Below are positions 1 through 10,084 of a stretch of 64,000 nucleotides of DNA, piece by piece (positions within the stretch are counted from its first letter, which is position 1; each line of letters begins with the position of its first letter). Source of the DNA: Oreohelix idahoensis (taxonomy: Eukaryota > Mollusca > Gastropoda > Stylommatophora > Oreohelicidae); NCBI GenBank assembly GCA_024509875.1, contig JAMPIV010004942.1, positions 62,001-126,000 on the forward strand, in the 5' to 3' direction. The translations under genes and the position numbers were made by a program. The notes beneath the pieces are model-generated. The model saw only the letters and a program-made list of their open reading frames with translations. It made no database searches and was not told the origin of the DNA.

Positions 1-241
1 GACACGTTTGATTGTCCAGTGAGAGCTATGGACACCTTTGATTATCCAATGAGTGCTGAGGACACCTTTGATTGTCCAGTGAGGGCTATGGACCCCTTGA
101 TTCTCCAATGAGGGCTATGGATACCTTTGTCCAGTGAAGACAATGGGCCCCTTTGATTGTCCAATCAAGGCTATGGACCCCTTTGATTGTCCAGTAAAGG
201 CTATAGACACCTTTGATTGTCCATTGAAGGCTATGGACCCC
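1..241. repeat. Minisatellite, unit about 30-31 bp
   Basis: About eight imperfect head-to-tail copies of a unit containing 'cctttgattgtccagtgag' and 'gctatggac'. Copies differ by point changes and short deletions. The array runs off the left edge of the window. Confidence 0.9.
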
Positions 242-879
242 TTCTTGGGGAAAAAATATACAAAAAAGTGAATAAAAAACTTTACATTTTAAATGTTAAA
301 TTATGTCCACTGACCCCCCTAGAAGGGGTCTCAGACTACAGGTTATGAAACTCTGCTATAATTTTTATTATTATTTTTTTTTTTTAACCAAACAATCTCA
401 TTGAACTATGGGTGTATCTAATGCAGCTTTGCTTATTGTATGGTGGGAAATATGGCATTTTCAAGATAAGACATAACATTGTTAAAATCTTATGCTCACA
501 ATAATAGGTTTGAATGTAGTTGTATTACGAGTATGTGGTTCAATCAAGACTGTCTTGAATGTTTATGTCCTTTATCTGTATGTGATTTCTTTCTTTCTTT
601 TTTTTTTTTTACCTTGCACTATTTATATATGTACAGGACACTTTTTGTGAATGTTTTTTTTTTTTTAGTATCACACGCTGCTGCAGTTGCATTTATTTGC
701 TTATGTTACTGTCATTAGCACTCCTAGGTTTTTTTTTGGTTTTTTTTAAACCCCATATGTTGCTGGTGGTTGCCTGTGGAGTGTCTTTGTTTTTTTTTTT
801 TTTGGTTTAAATTGCACTGATAAATATGTGGCTGATGTTGGTTGTCATCATTAATTCAGTTTTGCTCCTTGTTGAATGT
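242..879. other. T-rich non-coding stretch
   Basis: Long runs of T on the + strand and no conserved protein. The apparent hydrophobic reading frame at 479-718 comes from poly-T (poly-Phe) and is not credible. It may be an upstream intron of the Unc-18 homologue. Confidence 0.6.
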
Positions 880-1382
880 AGGTTCAACAACATGAAACAT
901 ATACTGACATCCAAACAGTTAACTCACAACTTAAAACTGAGAATCATAAAATGTTATATATATTCTGCACTACTGTATGGTGTAGAAACATGGACAATGA
1001 ATAAGCAAATTGGAAGAACGAATTGAGACTCTTGAGATGTGGATGTATAGAAGAATGGGGCACACATCTCATGGGAAGAGACGAAAACATATCTAGGTAT
1101 GAAAAGAGAACTAATGAGGGAGATCATAGTTTGGCAGCTAAAATACTTTGGCCACACAAAAAAGGCATAACACCTGGCAGAAGGCCATAATAGAAGGGAG
1201 AGTTGAAGGCAAACGTGCAAGGGGAAGACGGCGCTATAAGTGGGAAGATAACATCAAGAGATGGACAGGAAAGAGTCTTATCAGAGTGCACTGTCAAGAC
1301 AAGAGGAGATAGAAGACGTTGGAAATCTATTAAGCCAACCCTCGTGGTGGAGATGACACCTGATGATGATGATGATGATGAG
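880..1382 (+). mobile_element. LINE-D 3' fragment (non-LTR retrotransposon, GAT-repeat tail)
   Basis: Translation shows the C-terminal region of a LINE reverse transcriptase: a FNNMK segment, then LLYGVETWT, then in other frames YFGH and a basic GKR-rich tail. Several frameshifts and stops make it dead. It ends in a (GAT)n run at about 1360-1381, the short simple tail expected for an element inserted by target-primed reverse transcription. Related copies lie at 41945 and 60300. The clade is not certain. Confidence 0.8.
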
Positions 1383-1383
1383 A

Positions 1384-1615
1384 GCATGGAACCACCACTA
1401 CAGCCAGTTCCCTTGCAGGAAGCCTATGCCACAGCATTTGTGTACTCTTGGAGTGGTTGTCTTTATTCAAATTGGGGGTTTAACATAATGGGGTTGCCAG
1501 CCCCCCACGTATGTGCATTCTCATATTAGTTGCCTCATATGACAGACGTGCCTTGTGTTTTCTTTTGTTTCCTAAGAGGCCTTCGGAAGCTACATGTGGG
1601 GGGCCCATTTTGTTA
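1384..1615 (+). repeat. Dispersed repeat R1
   Basis: It starts with 'ggaaccaccactacagcc' and 'gcaggaagcct' and ends near 'gggttgccagcccccc'. Related pieces occur at 13862, 27970, 30860 and 42680. It may be a LINE 3' UTR or a separate SINE; I cannot assign it. Confidence 0.45.
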
Positions 1616-1630
1616 TAATATGTTCTAAAT

Positions 1631-1721
1631 CAGGGGATTCTCAACCTTTTTTTTTTCTTATGGCCCCCTTCTAAGCCTCATTGACCTCTGTTATGGCATG
1701 GTCCCATGTGGAGAACCACTG
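1631..1721. mobile_element. Short hAT-like MITE
   Basis: Starts 'caggggattctcaacctt' and ends 'ggagaaccactg', an inverted pair typical of non-autonomous hAT elements. It is flanked by ttctaaat (1623-1630) and ttctacat (1722-1729), an 8-bp target duplication with one mismatch. No coding capacity. Confidence 0.7.
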
Positions 1722-2044
1722 TTCTACATAAAACTTATCCGCATAGTCAGTTATGACTGAGGGGAGGCTACTCATTTATTTTCATTTGTTACCCCCCTTT
1801 TAGATATGTTGTAGAAGAAGTATGTCCCTTTGTTGTTGTCTGTACAAATATCCCTGGTTTTGTTACTTATAAAAAGGATGTGGTGTTTTGTTATCTATTG
1901 AGATGTCATTTAGTTATAGAATTTGTTGATATATATTTATATATATATATATATATATTGAAGCTGAAAAAGCTTTATTGTGTTACTGAAGATGATTAAG
2001 TAGATTATGGCGATAAACTTCTTGATTACTTGCACTCAAAAAAC
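1722..2044. other. Intergenic or intronic DNA with a TA microsatellite
   Basis: Contains a (TA)n tract at about 1929-1960. Nothing else is recognisable. Confidence 0.6.
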
Positions 2045-3065
2045 ATAACACTTATAAGACAACTAATTGATAAAACACATGCATTTTGGACAGCAAAGGG
2101 AGAAAAATCACTTTTAAGATAACAGAGGGAGAATAAATCAAACATTTAAGACATCTAAAGGAGAAAAACACATTTAAGACGACAAAGGGAAGAAAACACA
2201 TTTCTGGCAACAAAGGTAGAGAAGTCACATTAATTAAATACATCAGAGGGAGAATAAGCACAGTTAAGATGACAAAGGGAGAAAACACATGAAGACATTA
2301 GTGAGAGAAAAACATTTTAACAACAAAGGGAGAAAATAAACACATTTGAGACAACAAAGGGAGAAAAAAACAGCTAAGACAACAAAGGGAGAAAAAAACA
2401 GCTAAGACAACAAAGGGAGGACAAACATTTAAGACAACAAAGGGAAAGATACATCTAAGACTACAAAGGGGGGAAAACACAAGACAACAAAAGGAGAAAA
2501 TGCATTTCAGACAACAAAGGAAGAAAAACACATCTAATACAACAAAGGGAGGCAGACAATTTAAGAAAATAAAGGGGGGGGGGGGGGGGGGAAACACATT
2601 TAAGACAACAAAGGGAGAAAACACATCTAAGACAACAAAGGGAGAAAAAAACGCATCTAAGACAACAAAGGAGAAAAACGTTTAAGATAACAAAGGGAGA
2701 AAAGACACATTTAAGACAAAAAGGAAAAAAACACATTTAAGACAACAAAGGGAAAAAACACATCTAAGACCCCAAAGGGAGAAAAGACGCATTTAAGACA
2801 ACAAAAGGAAAAAAAACACATTTAAGACAACAAAGGAGAAAAAAGACAACAAGGGGGAAAAACAAAGGGAGAAAAACACATTTAAGACAACAAAGGGAGA
2901 AAAAACAAGACAACAACAGGGGAAAAACACATCTAATACAACAAAGGGAAGCAGAACATTTAAGAAAACAAAGGGGAGGAAATCACATTTAAGACAACAT
3001 AAGGAGAAAACACATTTTAGACTACATAGAGAAAAAACTCACATTTTAAACAACAAAGAGAGGGA
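2045..3065. repeat. Purine-rich minisatellite, about 1 kb, unit about 25-29 bp
   Basis: More than 30 degenerate copies of 'acatttaagacaacaaaggg' followed by 'agaaaa'. The + strand is almost entirely purine apart from short ca/tt interruptions, and it includes a G-run at about 2574-2591. Reading frames crossing it on either strand are repeat-derived and not genes. It ends about 350 bp upstream of the first Unc-18 exon, so it is probably intronic. Confidence 0.9.
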
Positions 3066-3416
3066 GTGAATTAAAAGGGGAATAATCTTATTGTTGGTCA
3101 CTATATCATCTTCTAATATACAGACTTTATTTTTTACTGTTGTTTTCATTTATATAACATTATCACTCTTGTGTAACATTTTGTGTTACTACTTTTCAGG
3201 ACTTGGTATCTATCATCGCTTTTTGGCTAAGACCAAAGTGTCTTAGCCAGGGCCAGGATCACGCATAATTTACACATTTTACTCAATAAAGTCAATAGAC
3301 CTCACTTTGAGCCCCAGAAGGGGTAATTTTTAAAAAAATTAAAAATGTTGTGTTTAGTTTTCAAGCATTGTTCATTCAAAAGATTGTTCTGCTCAATTTT
3401 GTGTTTTCCTAACCAG

Positions 3417-3530
3417 GGTGGCAAGCGTAAAACCTTGCAGCCATACCAGCCATTCAATCGTAAAGTACGAGCATCAGAGCACACCTACCAGATGTCTCGA
3501 TGGGTTCCATATGTCAAAGACATCATTGAG
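3417..3530 (+). CDS. STXBP1: Unc-18/Munc18-1 (STXBP1/Rop) homologue, internal exon
   Basis: Thirty-eight in-frame codons reading GGKRKTLQPYQ then SEHTYQMSRWVPYVKDIIE. The HTYQMSRW/VKDI motif is characteristic of the region of Sec1/Munc18 proteins just before the final domain-2 segment (Drosophila Rop and vertebrate Munc18-1 both have TYQxSRW followed by KDIME). The exon is bounded by a pyrimidine-rich acceptor ending CCAG (3413-3416) and a GT donor at 3531, and it ends in phase 0. Unc-18 proteins are cytosolic, bind syntaxin and assembled SNAREs and are needed for exocytosis. This is the first recognisable exon in the window, so the start of the gene lies to the left. Identity is by motif and by in-frame continuity with three further exons. 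Confidence 0.93.
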
Positions 3531-3583
3531 GTTGGTGCAGGAAGATTTTCTTTTTCCCACATAATCCTTTTACTTCTTTAATA

Positions 3584-3805
3584 GAGCATCCAATAGGTGG
3601 AGTAGTTAGAGCGCTGGCCTTTTGCGGCAAAGGTACCTGGTTCAAGACTCTGTGGCATCATGCTCCAGTCTACCCAGCTGTAAATGGGTACCTCACTGTG
3701 TTCTTGGATTAGATGAGGAAAAGGCAGCCAGGAAGGGAACTGGACCTAGTATAGTGAAATCTCTAACACTTCACTCCCCTATAGCAGTATCTGCAATGGG
3801 AATAC
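3584..3805 (+). mobile_element. SINE-F (tRNA-headed)
   Basis: Begins 'gagcatccaatagg'. The A-box-like segment is 'gtggagtagttagagcgctgg' less its last base, and the B-box-like segment is 'ggttcaagactct'. The body then runs 'cagctgtaaatgggtacc', 'ggaaggg', 'cctagtatagtgaa' and 'acttcactcccct'. At least eight other copies of this body lie in the window on both strands. It sits in the intron after the 3417 exon. Confidence 0.85.
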
Positions 3806-3811
3806 CTACGG

Positions 3812-5000
3812 CTGTATCATTTATATCTGTGTCCACGTATTAGATTCTACAGCTGTATCATATGTTAAGGCTTTATCACTTATATATGTGTCCACGTATT
3901 AGATTCTACAGCTGTATCATATGTTAAGGCTTTATCTCTTATACCTGTGTCCACGTATTAGATTCTACAGCTGTATCATATGTTAAGGCTTTATCACTTA
4001 TATCTGTGTCCACGTATTCGATTCTACAGCTGTATCATATGTTAAAGCTTTATCTCATACCTGTGTCCACGTATTAGATTCTACAGCTGTATCATATGTT
4101 AAGGCTTTATCATTTATATCTGTGTCCACGTATTAGATTCTACAGCTGTATCATATGTTAAGGCTTTATCTCTTATATCTGTGTCCACATATTAGATTCT
4201 ACAGCTGTATCATATGTTAAGGCTTTATCATTTATATCTGTGTCCACATATTAGATTCTACAGCTGTATCATATGTTAAGGCTTTATCATTTATATCTGT
4301 GTCCACATATTAGATTCTACAGCTATATCATATGTTAAGGCTTTATCAATTATATCTGTGTCCACGTATTAGATTCTACAGCTGTATCATATGTTAAGGC
4401 TTTATTACTTATATCTGTGTCCACATATTAGATTCTACAGCTGTATCATATGTTAAGGCTTTATCATTTATATCTGTGTCCACATATTAGATTCTACAGC
4501 TGTATCATATGTTAAGGCTTTATCATTTATATCTGTGTCCACATATTAGATTCTACAGCTGTATCATATGTTAAGGCTTTATCATTTATATCTGTGTCCA
4601 CATATTAGATTCTACAGCTGTATCATATGTTAAGGCTTTATCATTTATATCTGTGTCCACATATTAGATTCTACAGCTGTATCATATGTTAAGGCTTTAT
4701 CATTTATATCTGTGTCCACATATTAGATTCTACAGCTGTATCATATGTTAAGGCTTTATCATTTATATGTGTCCACGTATTAGATTCTACAGCTGTATCA
4801 TATGTTAAGGCTTTATCATTTATATCTGTGTCCACATATTAGATTCTACAGCTATATCATATGTTAAGGCTTTATCACTTATATCTGTGTCCACGTATTA
4901 GATTCTACAGCTGTATCATATGTTAAGGCTTTATCATTTATATCTGTGTCCATGTATTAGATTCTACAGCTGTATCATATGTTAAGGCTTTATCACTTAT
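3812..5000. repeat. Tandem satellite, unit 59 bp, about 20 copies
   Basis: Unit 'gctgtatcatatgttaaggc' + 'tttatcatttatatctgtgt' + 'ccacatattagattctaca'. Copies are about 95% alike; most variation is cacg/caca and catt/cact. It lies in an intron of the Unc-18 homologue and immediately abuts a SINE-F copy whose last bases ('ctgtatcatttatatctgtg') match the unit, so the array may have grown from the SINE/target junction. Confidence 0.97.
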
Positions 5001-5310
5001 ACCCAAAGAAAGTGCATTGCTTCCTTCTGACCAATAGAAAGTGGATTGCTTCCTTCTGACCTGAGGAATAAGCTTCCTTCTGACCTGAGGAATAAGCTTC
5101 CTTCTGACCTGAGGAATAAGCTTCCTTTGAGCTTTGGCCTCTGTCAAGACATCCTCATTACTCATTTTTGGCTGTCCATGGTATTTTTAACATTCTTCTG
5201 TAAAACCACATCTCTGTGGCCTCTAGTGCTTTCCCTACTTGTTTACTAATTGTCCAATGGCTCACTTCCATATGTCAGGATTGGTTATATATAGCACTAA
5301 AGAACTCTTT
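5001..5310 (-). mobile_element. LINE-E fragment with an in-frame 24-bp expansion
   Basis: The minus strand reads, in pieces, ISKQVGKALEATEMWFYRR, a PWTAK segment and NEDVLTEAKAQRKLIPQVRRK, the C-terminal part of a LINE reverse transcriptase. Within it 'cttccttctgacctgaggaataag' (written as 24 bp of + strand, about 5057-5128) is repeated three times, so RKLIPQVR is tandemly repeated in frame. Frameshifts upstream mean it is dead. A second copy without the expansion is at 17120-17500. Confidence 0.75.
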
Positions 5311-5645
5311 TATTTCCATTTACTAAGAATTGCTGTATAAAACATTTTTTTATTTTATAGAATGCTGTTCTTGCCTGGTCTATTCTACTCTTGACTTCTC
5401 AGATGTATCTTCCATCCGTTGTTATTAACAGTTAATATTTTGCTAAATCATGTATAATCAATTCTGCATTTTGTTTATGTTGTCTGCCTTAAAAATCAGT
5501 TATAATTTAACATGCCTATCGCTTGCTGTAAAACTTCTTAGCATTTTAAAAATTGAGCTTTACGTGAAATTGTTCTGTTCTGGTTAATATTTTTCAAAGT
5601 GCTACACAATTTAAAAAAAAAATGTTTTCCATTTATCTCACGTAG
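5311..5645 (+). other. Intron remainder of the Unc-18 homologue
   Basis: AT-rich, ending in a T/A-rich tract and acceptor CGTAG at 5641-5645. No other feature seen. Confidence 0.6.
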
Positions 5646-5734
5646 GATGCAGTAGAAGATAAACTGGATACCAAGCACTTTCCATTTTTGTCTGGTGGGG
5701 CGTCTGCTCGTCCACACATAGCTGGACCAAGAAG
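5646..5734 (+). CDS. STXBP1: Unc-18/Munc18-1 homologue, internal exon
   Basis: Encodes DAVEDKLDTKHFPFLSGG, then ASARPHIAGPR plus two bases of the next codon. EDKLDxKHFPFL is the conserved Unc-18 sequence directly following KDI(M/I)E. The acceptor is TAG at 5643-5645 and the donor is GTGAAT at 5735. The reading frame continues from the 3417-3530 exon and is completed by the first base of the 10743 exon (AG|T, Ser). The variable linker after FPFL is where Munc18 orthologues differ most. Confidence 0.93.
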
Positions 5735-5855
5735 GTGAATGACAGTTTTGGCAACTTCCTGTTTTGTGTTGAATAGTTTAGCTAAGTCTGTGGAGAGGAC
5801 TCATTATGTTTTAGCTCCCCACGGAGCACAGGTTTTCAACAAGATCATGCCAGAT

Positions 5856-6072
5856 GAAGTGTTAGAGACTTCACTATACAGGATCTGACATCGCTAGGTG
5901 GGGTGACCAGTTCTCTTCCTCGTTTACCTTTTCCTTCCCTAACTCAAGAACAGAGTCAGATACCCATTTAAAGCTGGGTGGACTGGAGTGTGACGATACT
6001 ATGTTTCGAACCTATCACCCTTTGCCACGAGAGACCAGCGCTCTAACCATCTGTTAGTTGGATGCTTCCAGC
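5856..6072 (-). mobile_element. SINE-F copy, minus orientation
   Basis: Contains 'gaagtgttagagacttcact' (3' part), 'atacccatttaaagctgggt' and the tRNA-like head near 6050 (reverse of 'gagcatccaac'). It lies between Unc-18 exons and is diverged by point changes and small deletions. Confidence 0.8.
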
Positions 6073-6221
6073 ACAGCTGCACTGCTCGGTTTCTGCTTTT
6101 TTTTTTTTTTTTTTAATAGCCAGTGCAGTTTTTGTTCCCATTGGTGGCTGTCTGCATAGATCTAGGTTAAACTGAGTGCTTCACCTGTCCTTTTCCTTAT
6201 TTTGTTCATTTTTTTTTTTAC

Positions 6222-6390
6222 TTATTTACTTAGCTGTTCCTCTTCTACCATGAGGTTTGGAAGAGAGAACACCATACTGTCCTATTGGCTGTCTTCCTCC
6301 TGGCCTGGTTCCATTCTAGTCCTCGGCCCTTCAAAGATTGTCTAATGTTGTCCTGTAGGTCTGGATCCCTGGCTCTTAGTTTCCTATGCT
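6222..6390 (-). mobile_element. LINE-B 3' end fragment
   Basis: Minus-strand translation includes DNIRQSLKGRGLEWNQARRK and TANRTVWCSLF, the end of the LINE-B reverse transcriptase ORF. The 3' end on the minus strand is the simple AAGTAA repeat seen at all LINE-B copies. 5' truncated. Confidence 0.85.
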
Positions 6391-7479
6391 TTTTTTTTTC
6401 TTTTTTTTTGGTAATAAAATTCAGCACTTTGTATGTCCTCTATGTTTGTTACTTTATTAAACTATCATCAGTCCTTGCCTTGAGCACATAAACAATTTAT
6501 AAGACAGAGACAACAACTCAAAATCTCAGAAATCTTTACACCCTCATTGATTCTTGAAATCATCCACACACTTCCAGGGATTCCCCCTGTGGTGAAATTT
6601 GTTGAGAACCCAGCTTTGAACACTAAGCTTGGAGAAGTCACTTGAGCCTCAGACGTGATTCTTTGGTTTTGATCTGGTTGACTGCATGCAGGAGGATCTC
6701 ACTATGGACCCAGTGATAGGCAGGGGGAGCTGAGAAGTAGCTCTGTGCAGGACATGACAATTCCTTTGGAGAGCCCAGAACCAGAGCAGAGTATTTTAGC
6801 TCTGCACAGTTGGAGAGCCCCCTTGAATAGTGGGTAATGCACAGTATGCCACATGCTTCTTGCTCCTAGCTTTAGACCAGATGTGACGATTCTTTAAATG
6901 CAAGCCAAGCTGGAGAAACTGGAGCTCATGACTTCAACTCAACAAGTTTCGGAATGGCAGAAAAGCCACAGGAAAAGCCTAGATCTACAGTGTAGATAAT
7001 ACCAAGGAGTTTTCCCACTTGTTCTTTAGCTGCAAAAGAGTGAGAAGTTCAGCAGCCCTAGTTAAACAACAACAACAAATCATCTCAGTTTAGGAAGTAT
7101 CTTGTTGTCTGCTTATATTACACCTTTTTTTTTTTGCTTCTGGCCGTCTGCATAGAGCAGGGTTATACTTGTACTGTATGTTATTGTCATTTCTTTCTTT
7201 GTTTTTCATCTATTTGGGGGGATTTCAATAATGAAGTAATGAAGTTGAACACATTGTATTTCCTCTATGTCTGAAGTAAGAGTTTTACTTCTGTATTCAG
7301 TTCTGTATTCTGTATTCAGTTAACTCGTCTTGAGCAAAAATGTAAAACACAAGACAAGAAATCACTACCTCATTTTAGGAAGTAACTTGTTCTCTGCTCA
7401 TATTACACTTTTTTTTTTACTGTATTTATTTATTTGCTTCTGGCCGTCTGCAAAGAGCTGGGTTATATTGTTTACATTC
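6391..7479. other. Intronic DNA with short repeated pieces
   Basis: No coding signal. Segments near 7120-7170 and 7380-7460 resemble each other ('tgcttctggccgtctgca' with poly-T before it), as does 6100-6150, which marks a low-copy repeat. The rest is unrecognised. Confidence 0.5.
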
Positions 7480-7702
7480 CAGTGGAAGAAGAGATGAGAA
7501 GAAGACACTGGAGACTGATAGGACACCCGTTAAGGAAGCTTGTTGATAGCATTACCAGGCAGTCCATGTTCTGGAATTCCCAGGTTAAGAGAGGTATAGG
7601 GAGACCAAGGAACAGACGGAGAAGAGAACTGGCGACAGGCATGAAGGGCATGAAGAAAACATGGAAAGACCTTGAGCAGACGGCACGGGACTTGACTTGA
7701 CT
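7480..7702 (+). mobile_element. LINE-C 3' fragment
   Basis: Translates as EEEMRRRHWRLIGHPLRKLVDSI, then MFWNSQVKRGIGRPRNRRRRE and KTWKDLEQTARD, the end of a LINE ORF (GH-LRK and GxGRPRN motifs). It lacks the terminal 'WHVFVEGLCS' segment kept by other copies. 5' truncated and inactive. Confidence 0.85.
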
Positions 7703-7713
7703 TTGATCCACTG

Positions 7714-8117
7714 TCACTGATCGTCAGCTCTTGGTGACCTTGATGCCATTATATGGTACTGTGCAGTTCGTATGAGCTGTTTTGGGCTGCCATAAAGTGT
7801 ATCGTCTATGGATGGGTTGTGTGGTAGCAGTTGTTGTCTCAGTCCCTGAAATGTGGGGCAGAGTAGTAGATGGTGTTCTACTGTCTCCAACGGGTTTGGG
7901 CAGTGTCTACATTTTCCTATATTTTGCGAACATGTTGTTTCTGTGGCCATTTAGTGTAGAGTGGCCTGTTCTCAATCTGAAGATTCTGGTTTGATATTTT
8001 CGTTCAGTGTTGTTGATAGCATCTTCCTTATTTGGGGCTGTTAGGTGTGTGAAGAGTCTTCTTCCTGTTTTAGCTTGTGCCCACATGTTCAGCCAATCTT
8101 CTTTACAGTTGTTTTTG
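7714..8117 (-). mobile_element. LINE-F fragment (jockey-like C-terminal end with zinc-knuckle-like motif)
   Basis: The minus strand encodes WAQAKTGRRLF, then RIFRLRTGHSTLN, then after a frameshift KCRHCPNPLETVEHHLLLCP. The RLRTGH...CxxC...EHxLLxCP pattern is usual after the RNase H domain of jockey-like LINEs. Only the C-terminal tail is present and one frameshift splits it. Confidence 0.75.
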
Positions 8118-8217
8118 CATACCTGTCAACCTCCTGAGACAAAAACCTGTACGCCAGACCAAAAAATTCCGTACAAACACCCAAAAATCCTTAAGCAAAA
8201 AATATTTTTTTTTTTTT

Positions 8218-8565
8218 TCGTACGCCCGCTAATACTCGAGGCGAAATCTCAGGTTATTTTTAATGTCTAACCTGACATTGATTTTTACGTGAATATCCTA
8301 TTTTCTTGTACAGAGACAAGTGTCCCTCGCCATTCAGGCAGATACTCGCCGTTTTCGGAGGTACCCATTAGAGCTGGGTCGGCTCAGGAGCCGCCAGTCC
8401 CTGGTCGACGACACTCCTTCAAATGTTCTCGCCAGGTCTCGAGTTAATCCTGTCCAAATCCCGGTCGACGAAAAATCCTCAAATGCCGTCGCCCGGGTTT
8501 GATCCTGAATCACCCGGTCGCCAGAGCGGTGTTGTAACCACTACGCTAGCGCGGCTCCATAAAAA
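8218..8565 (-). mobile_element. SINE-A (tRNA-headed), minus orientation
   Basis: The head near 8510-8565 is the reverse complement of 'gccgcgctagcgtagtggtt' with a B-box-like 'ggatcaaacccggg'. The body contains the paired motifs 'ggtcgacga' and the tail 'cctgagatttcgcctcgag'. A full sister copy is on the + strand at 15805-16165 and a tail-only copy is at 62764. Confidence 0.85.
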
Positions 8566-8639
8566 ATATATTAATAAATTATACACATTACAGCTTTAAA
8601 ATGAGAAATGACACATACAAATCTATTAGCATTTGAATT

Positions 8640-9205
8640 CTTCTTCTTCGATCCTTAACCACCGACCGTCAAAGCAGTCAGTGGCCATCACGCCTAGTGG
8701 CGTCTTGTAGGGCAACAACAAATTGATTCCACCTTGCACGGTCGGTGGCCATCCTTCGTACAGTGCCCCAACTCTGGTTCATTCTTTGCATCTCAGCCTC
8801 CACAGTCCTCCGCCAAGTTGTTTTTGGTCGGCCTCTCTTTCGCTTTCCTTCAGGGGTCCAAAGCATAGCTGTTCTTGTGATGGCATCAGGGTCTCTTCTG
8901 AGGACATGACCAACCCAGCTCCAGCGTCTGCCAGCTATGATGGTGTGCATGTCCTCTTGCTTGCTACGAGCAAGCAGATCCCGGTTGGTGATGGCATTCG
9001 GCCAAAAGATGCGGTGAACCTTTCCTAGGCATGCTGTGTGAAAAGAGGACAACTTTGACATCTCCCTCTCTGCGACTCCCCAGCACTCCGCACCACAGAA
9101 AAGCACAGAAAGCACGCAACTCTGGTATAATCCCAATTTTGTGCTTGTGCTGTATTGGGAGGACTTCCAAATGTTATTTAGGCTAAAGAAGGCTGTTCTT
9201 GCCTT
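8640..9205 (-). mobile_element. LINE-A 5'-truncated copy with target duplication
   Basis: The minus strand holds the C-terminal end of a LINE ORF. Motifs are GLYQSCVLSVLFCGAECW, then GRRWSWVGHVLRRDPDAI, then MLWTPEGKRKRGRPKTTWRR, ending QDATRRDGH-stop. The 3' end carries a GAA-type tail (ttcttcttc on the + strand at 8640). The target duplication gcatttgaatt occurs at 8629-8639 and 9206-9216, so this is a complete insertion. The frame is open over 152 codons, so it is young or selectively old; it lacks endonuclease and RT and cannot move on its own. Confidence 0.93.
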
Positions 9206-9440
9206 GCATTTGAATTAGTGTGATATAAAACATGCTGTCTTATGCTGTTCTTTACATATAAAAAACTTAGTGATCGTGAGGTACTATTCTTTCGATGCAC
9301 AGTGTTTTGTATTATAATCAACACATGCATTTTTAGCACTTTGCAGAATTGCATTTGTGGGCTTAAAATCTGCACAGCATGTATCAATGTTAATCTTACA
9401 CTCAGGGACGGATTAAGGCCAACTGATGCCCTAAGCACAG

Positions 9441-9760
9441 CCCCCCCCCCCCAAATGGTGCCCCCCCCCCCAATGGTTCCCCCCCCCCCCCCGCGCTTCC
9501 ATTGACAAGACATTTAATTGAAAAATAAAAGCCGAATTCAAACTTTTTTTGCTGAATTGTTGGGTATAAAAGGATTTGATTGGTTGCTGGGAGAGACCTC
9601 AATTTAAAAACAGATGCCGAGAATCCCGGAATTAAAAATTTAAAAAATTGGTTGAAAAAAAAACCTGAGCTAGAAAATATTTTCTGATTTAAAATTTTTT
9701 TAAACTTGGGTTGGAAAATATTTTTAGAATTTTTGGGGGGGGGGGGGGGAGGGGGGAGGG
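9441..9760. other. C-runs and G-run with AT-rich filler
   Basis: Three poly-C runs between 9441 and 9492 and a G-run at about 9735-9757 bracket AT-rich sequence. 'agggacggattaaggccaac' just upstream (9404) recurs in similar form at 23615 and 24150. No coding signal. Confidence 0.7.
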
Positions 9761-9857
9761 GGGAAAAATCCGTACAACGAGTCTGTACGGCCATACACTG
9801 CTAAAAGTATCAAAAATGCGTACATTGTACAAAAAATTCGTACAGGTTGACAGGTAT

Positions 9858-10084
9858 GTTTTTGATTATTTGTTTTATTGTTAACATACTCAATGGTTGG
9901 TCAATTTGTGGCATTTTTGCACACGACACGAAGACTTGGCATAAGTTTGTTGAAGGCTTATGCTCCTTGGGGAGCTGAAAGGGAATGAAGACATTCATGA
10001 CATTTTCCTTCTGTTTGTTTGTTTGTTTGGTTTTTTTGTGTGTTTAGTAATGAACTTGAGCACACAGTATTTCCTTCATCTCCT
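9858..10084. other. Intronic DNA
   Basis: GTTT repeat at about 10012-10030; '3-part' match of 'gaaggctta.gctccttggggagctgaaagg' to the end of LINE-C copies at 9950-9982. Otherwise nothing. Confidence 0.45.

Larger units (their letters stand above)
8118..9857. mobile_element. DNA transposon with 15-bp terminal repeats, filled with later insertions
   Basis: The left end begins catacctgtcaacct (8118-8132); the right end is its reverse complement aggttgacaggtatg (9844-9858). Subterminal 'cgtacag'/'ctgtacg' motifs also pair. The 7-bp repeat gtttttg flanks both ends (8111-8117, 9858-9864), consistent with a 7-8 bp target duplication as in hAT-like elements. No transposase remains. SINE-A and LINE-A copies lie inside it, so this element is older than both. 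Confidence 0.65.

Noticed and set aside
479..718. Hydrophobic 79-codon ORF resembling a membrane protein
   Set aside because: It is made of poly-T runs (poly-Phe) with no conserved sequence.
2461..2736. Cys/Phe-rich minus-strand ORFs
   Set aside because: Translations of the purine-rich minisatellite; they vary with every unit indel.
3584..3660. tRNA gene at the SINE-F head
   Set aside because: Many copies share the same non-tRNA body and the stems are degenerate.
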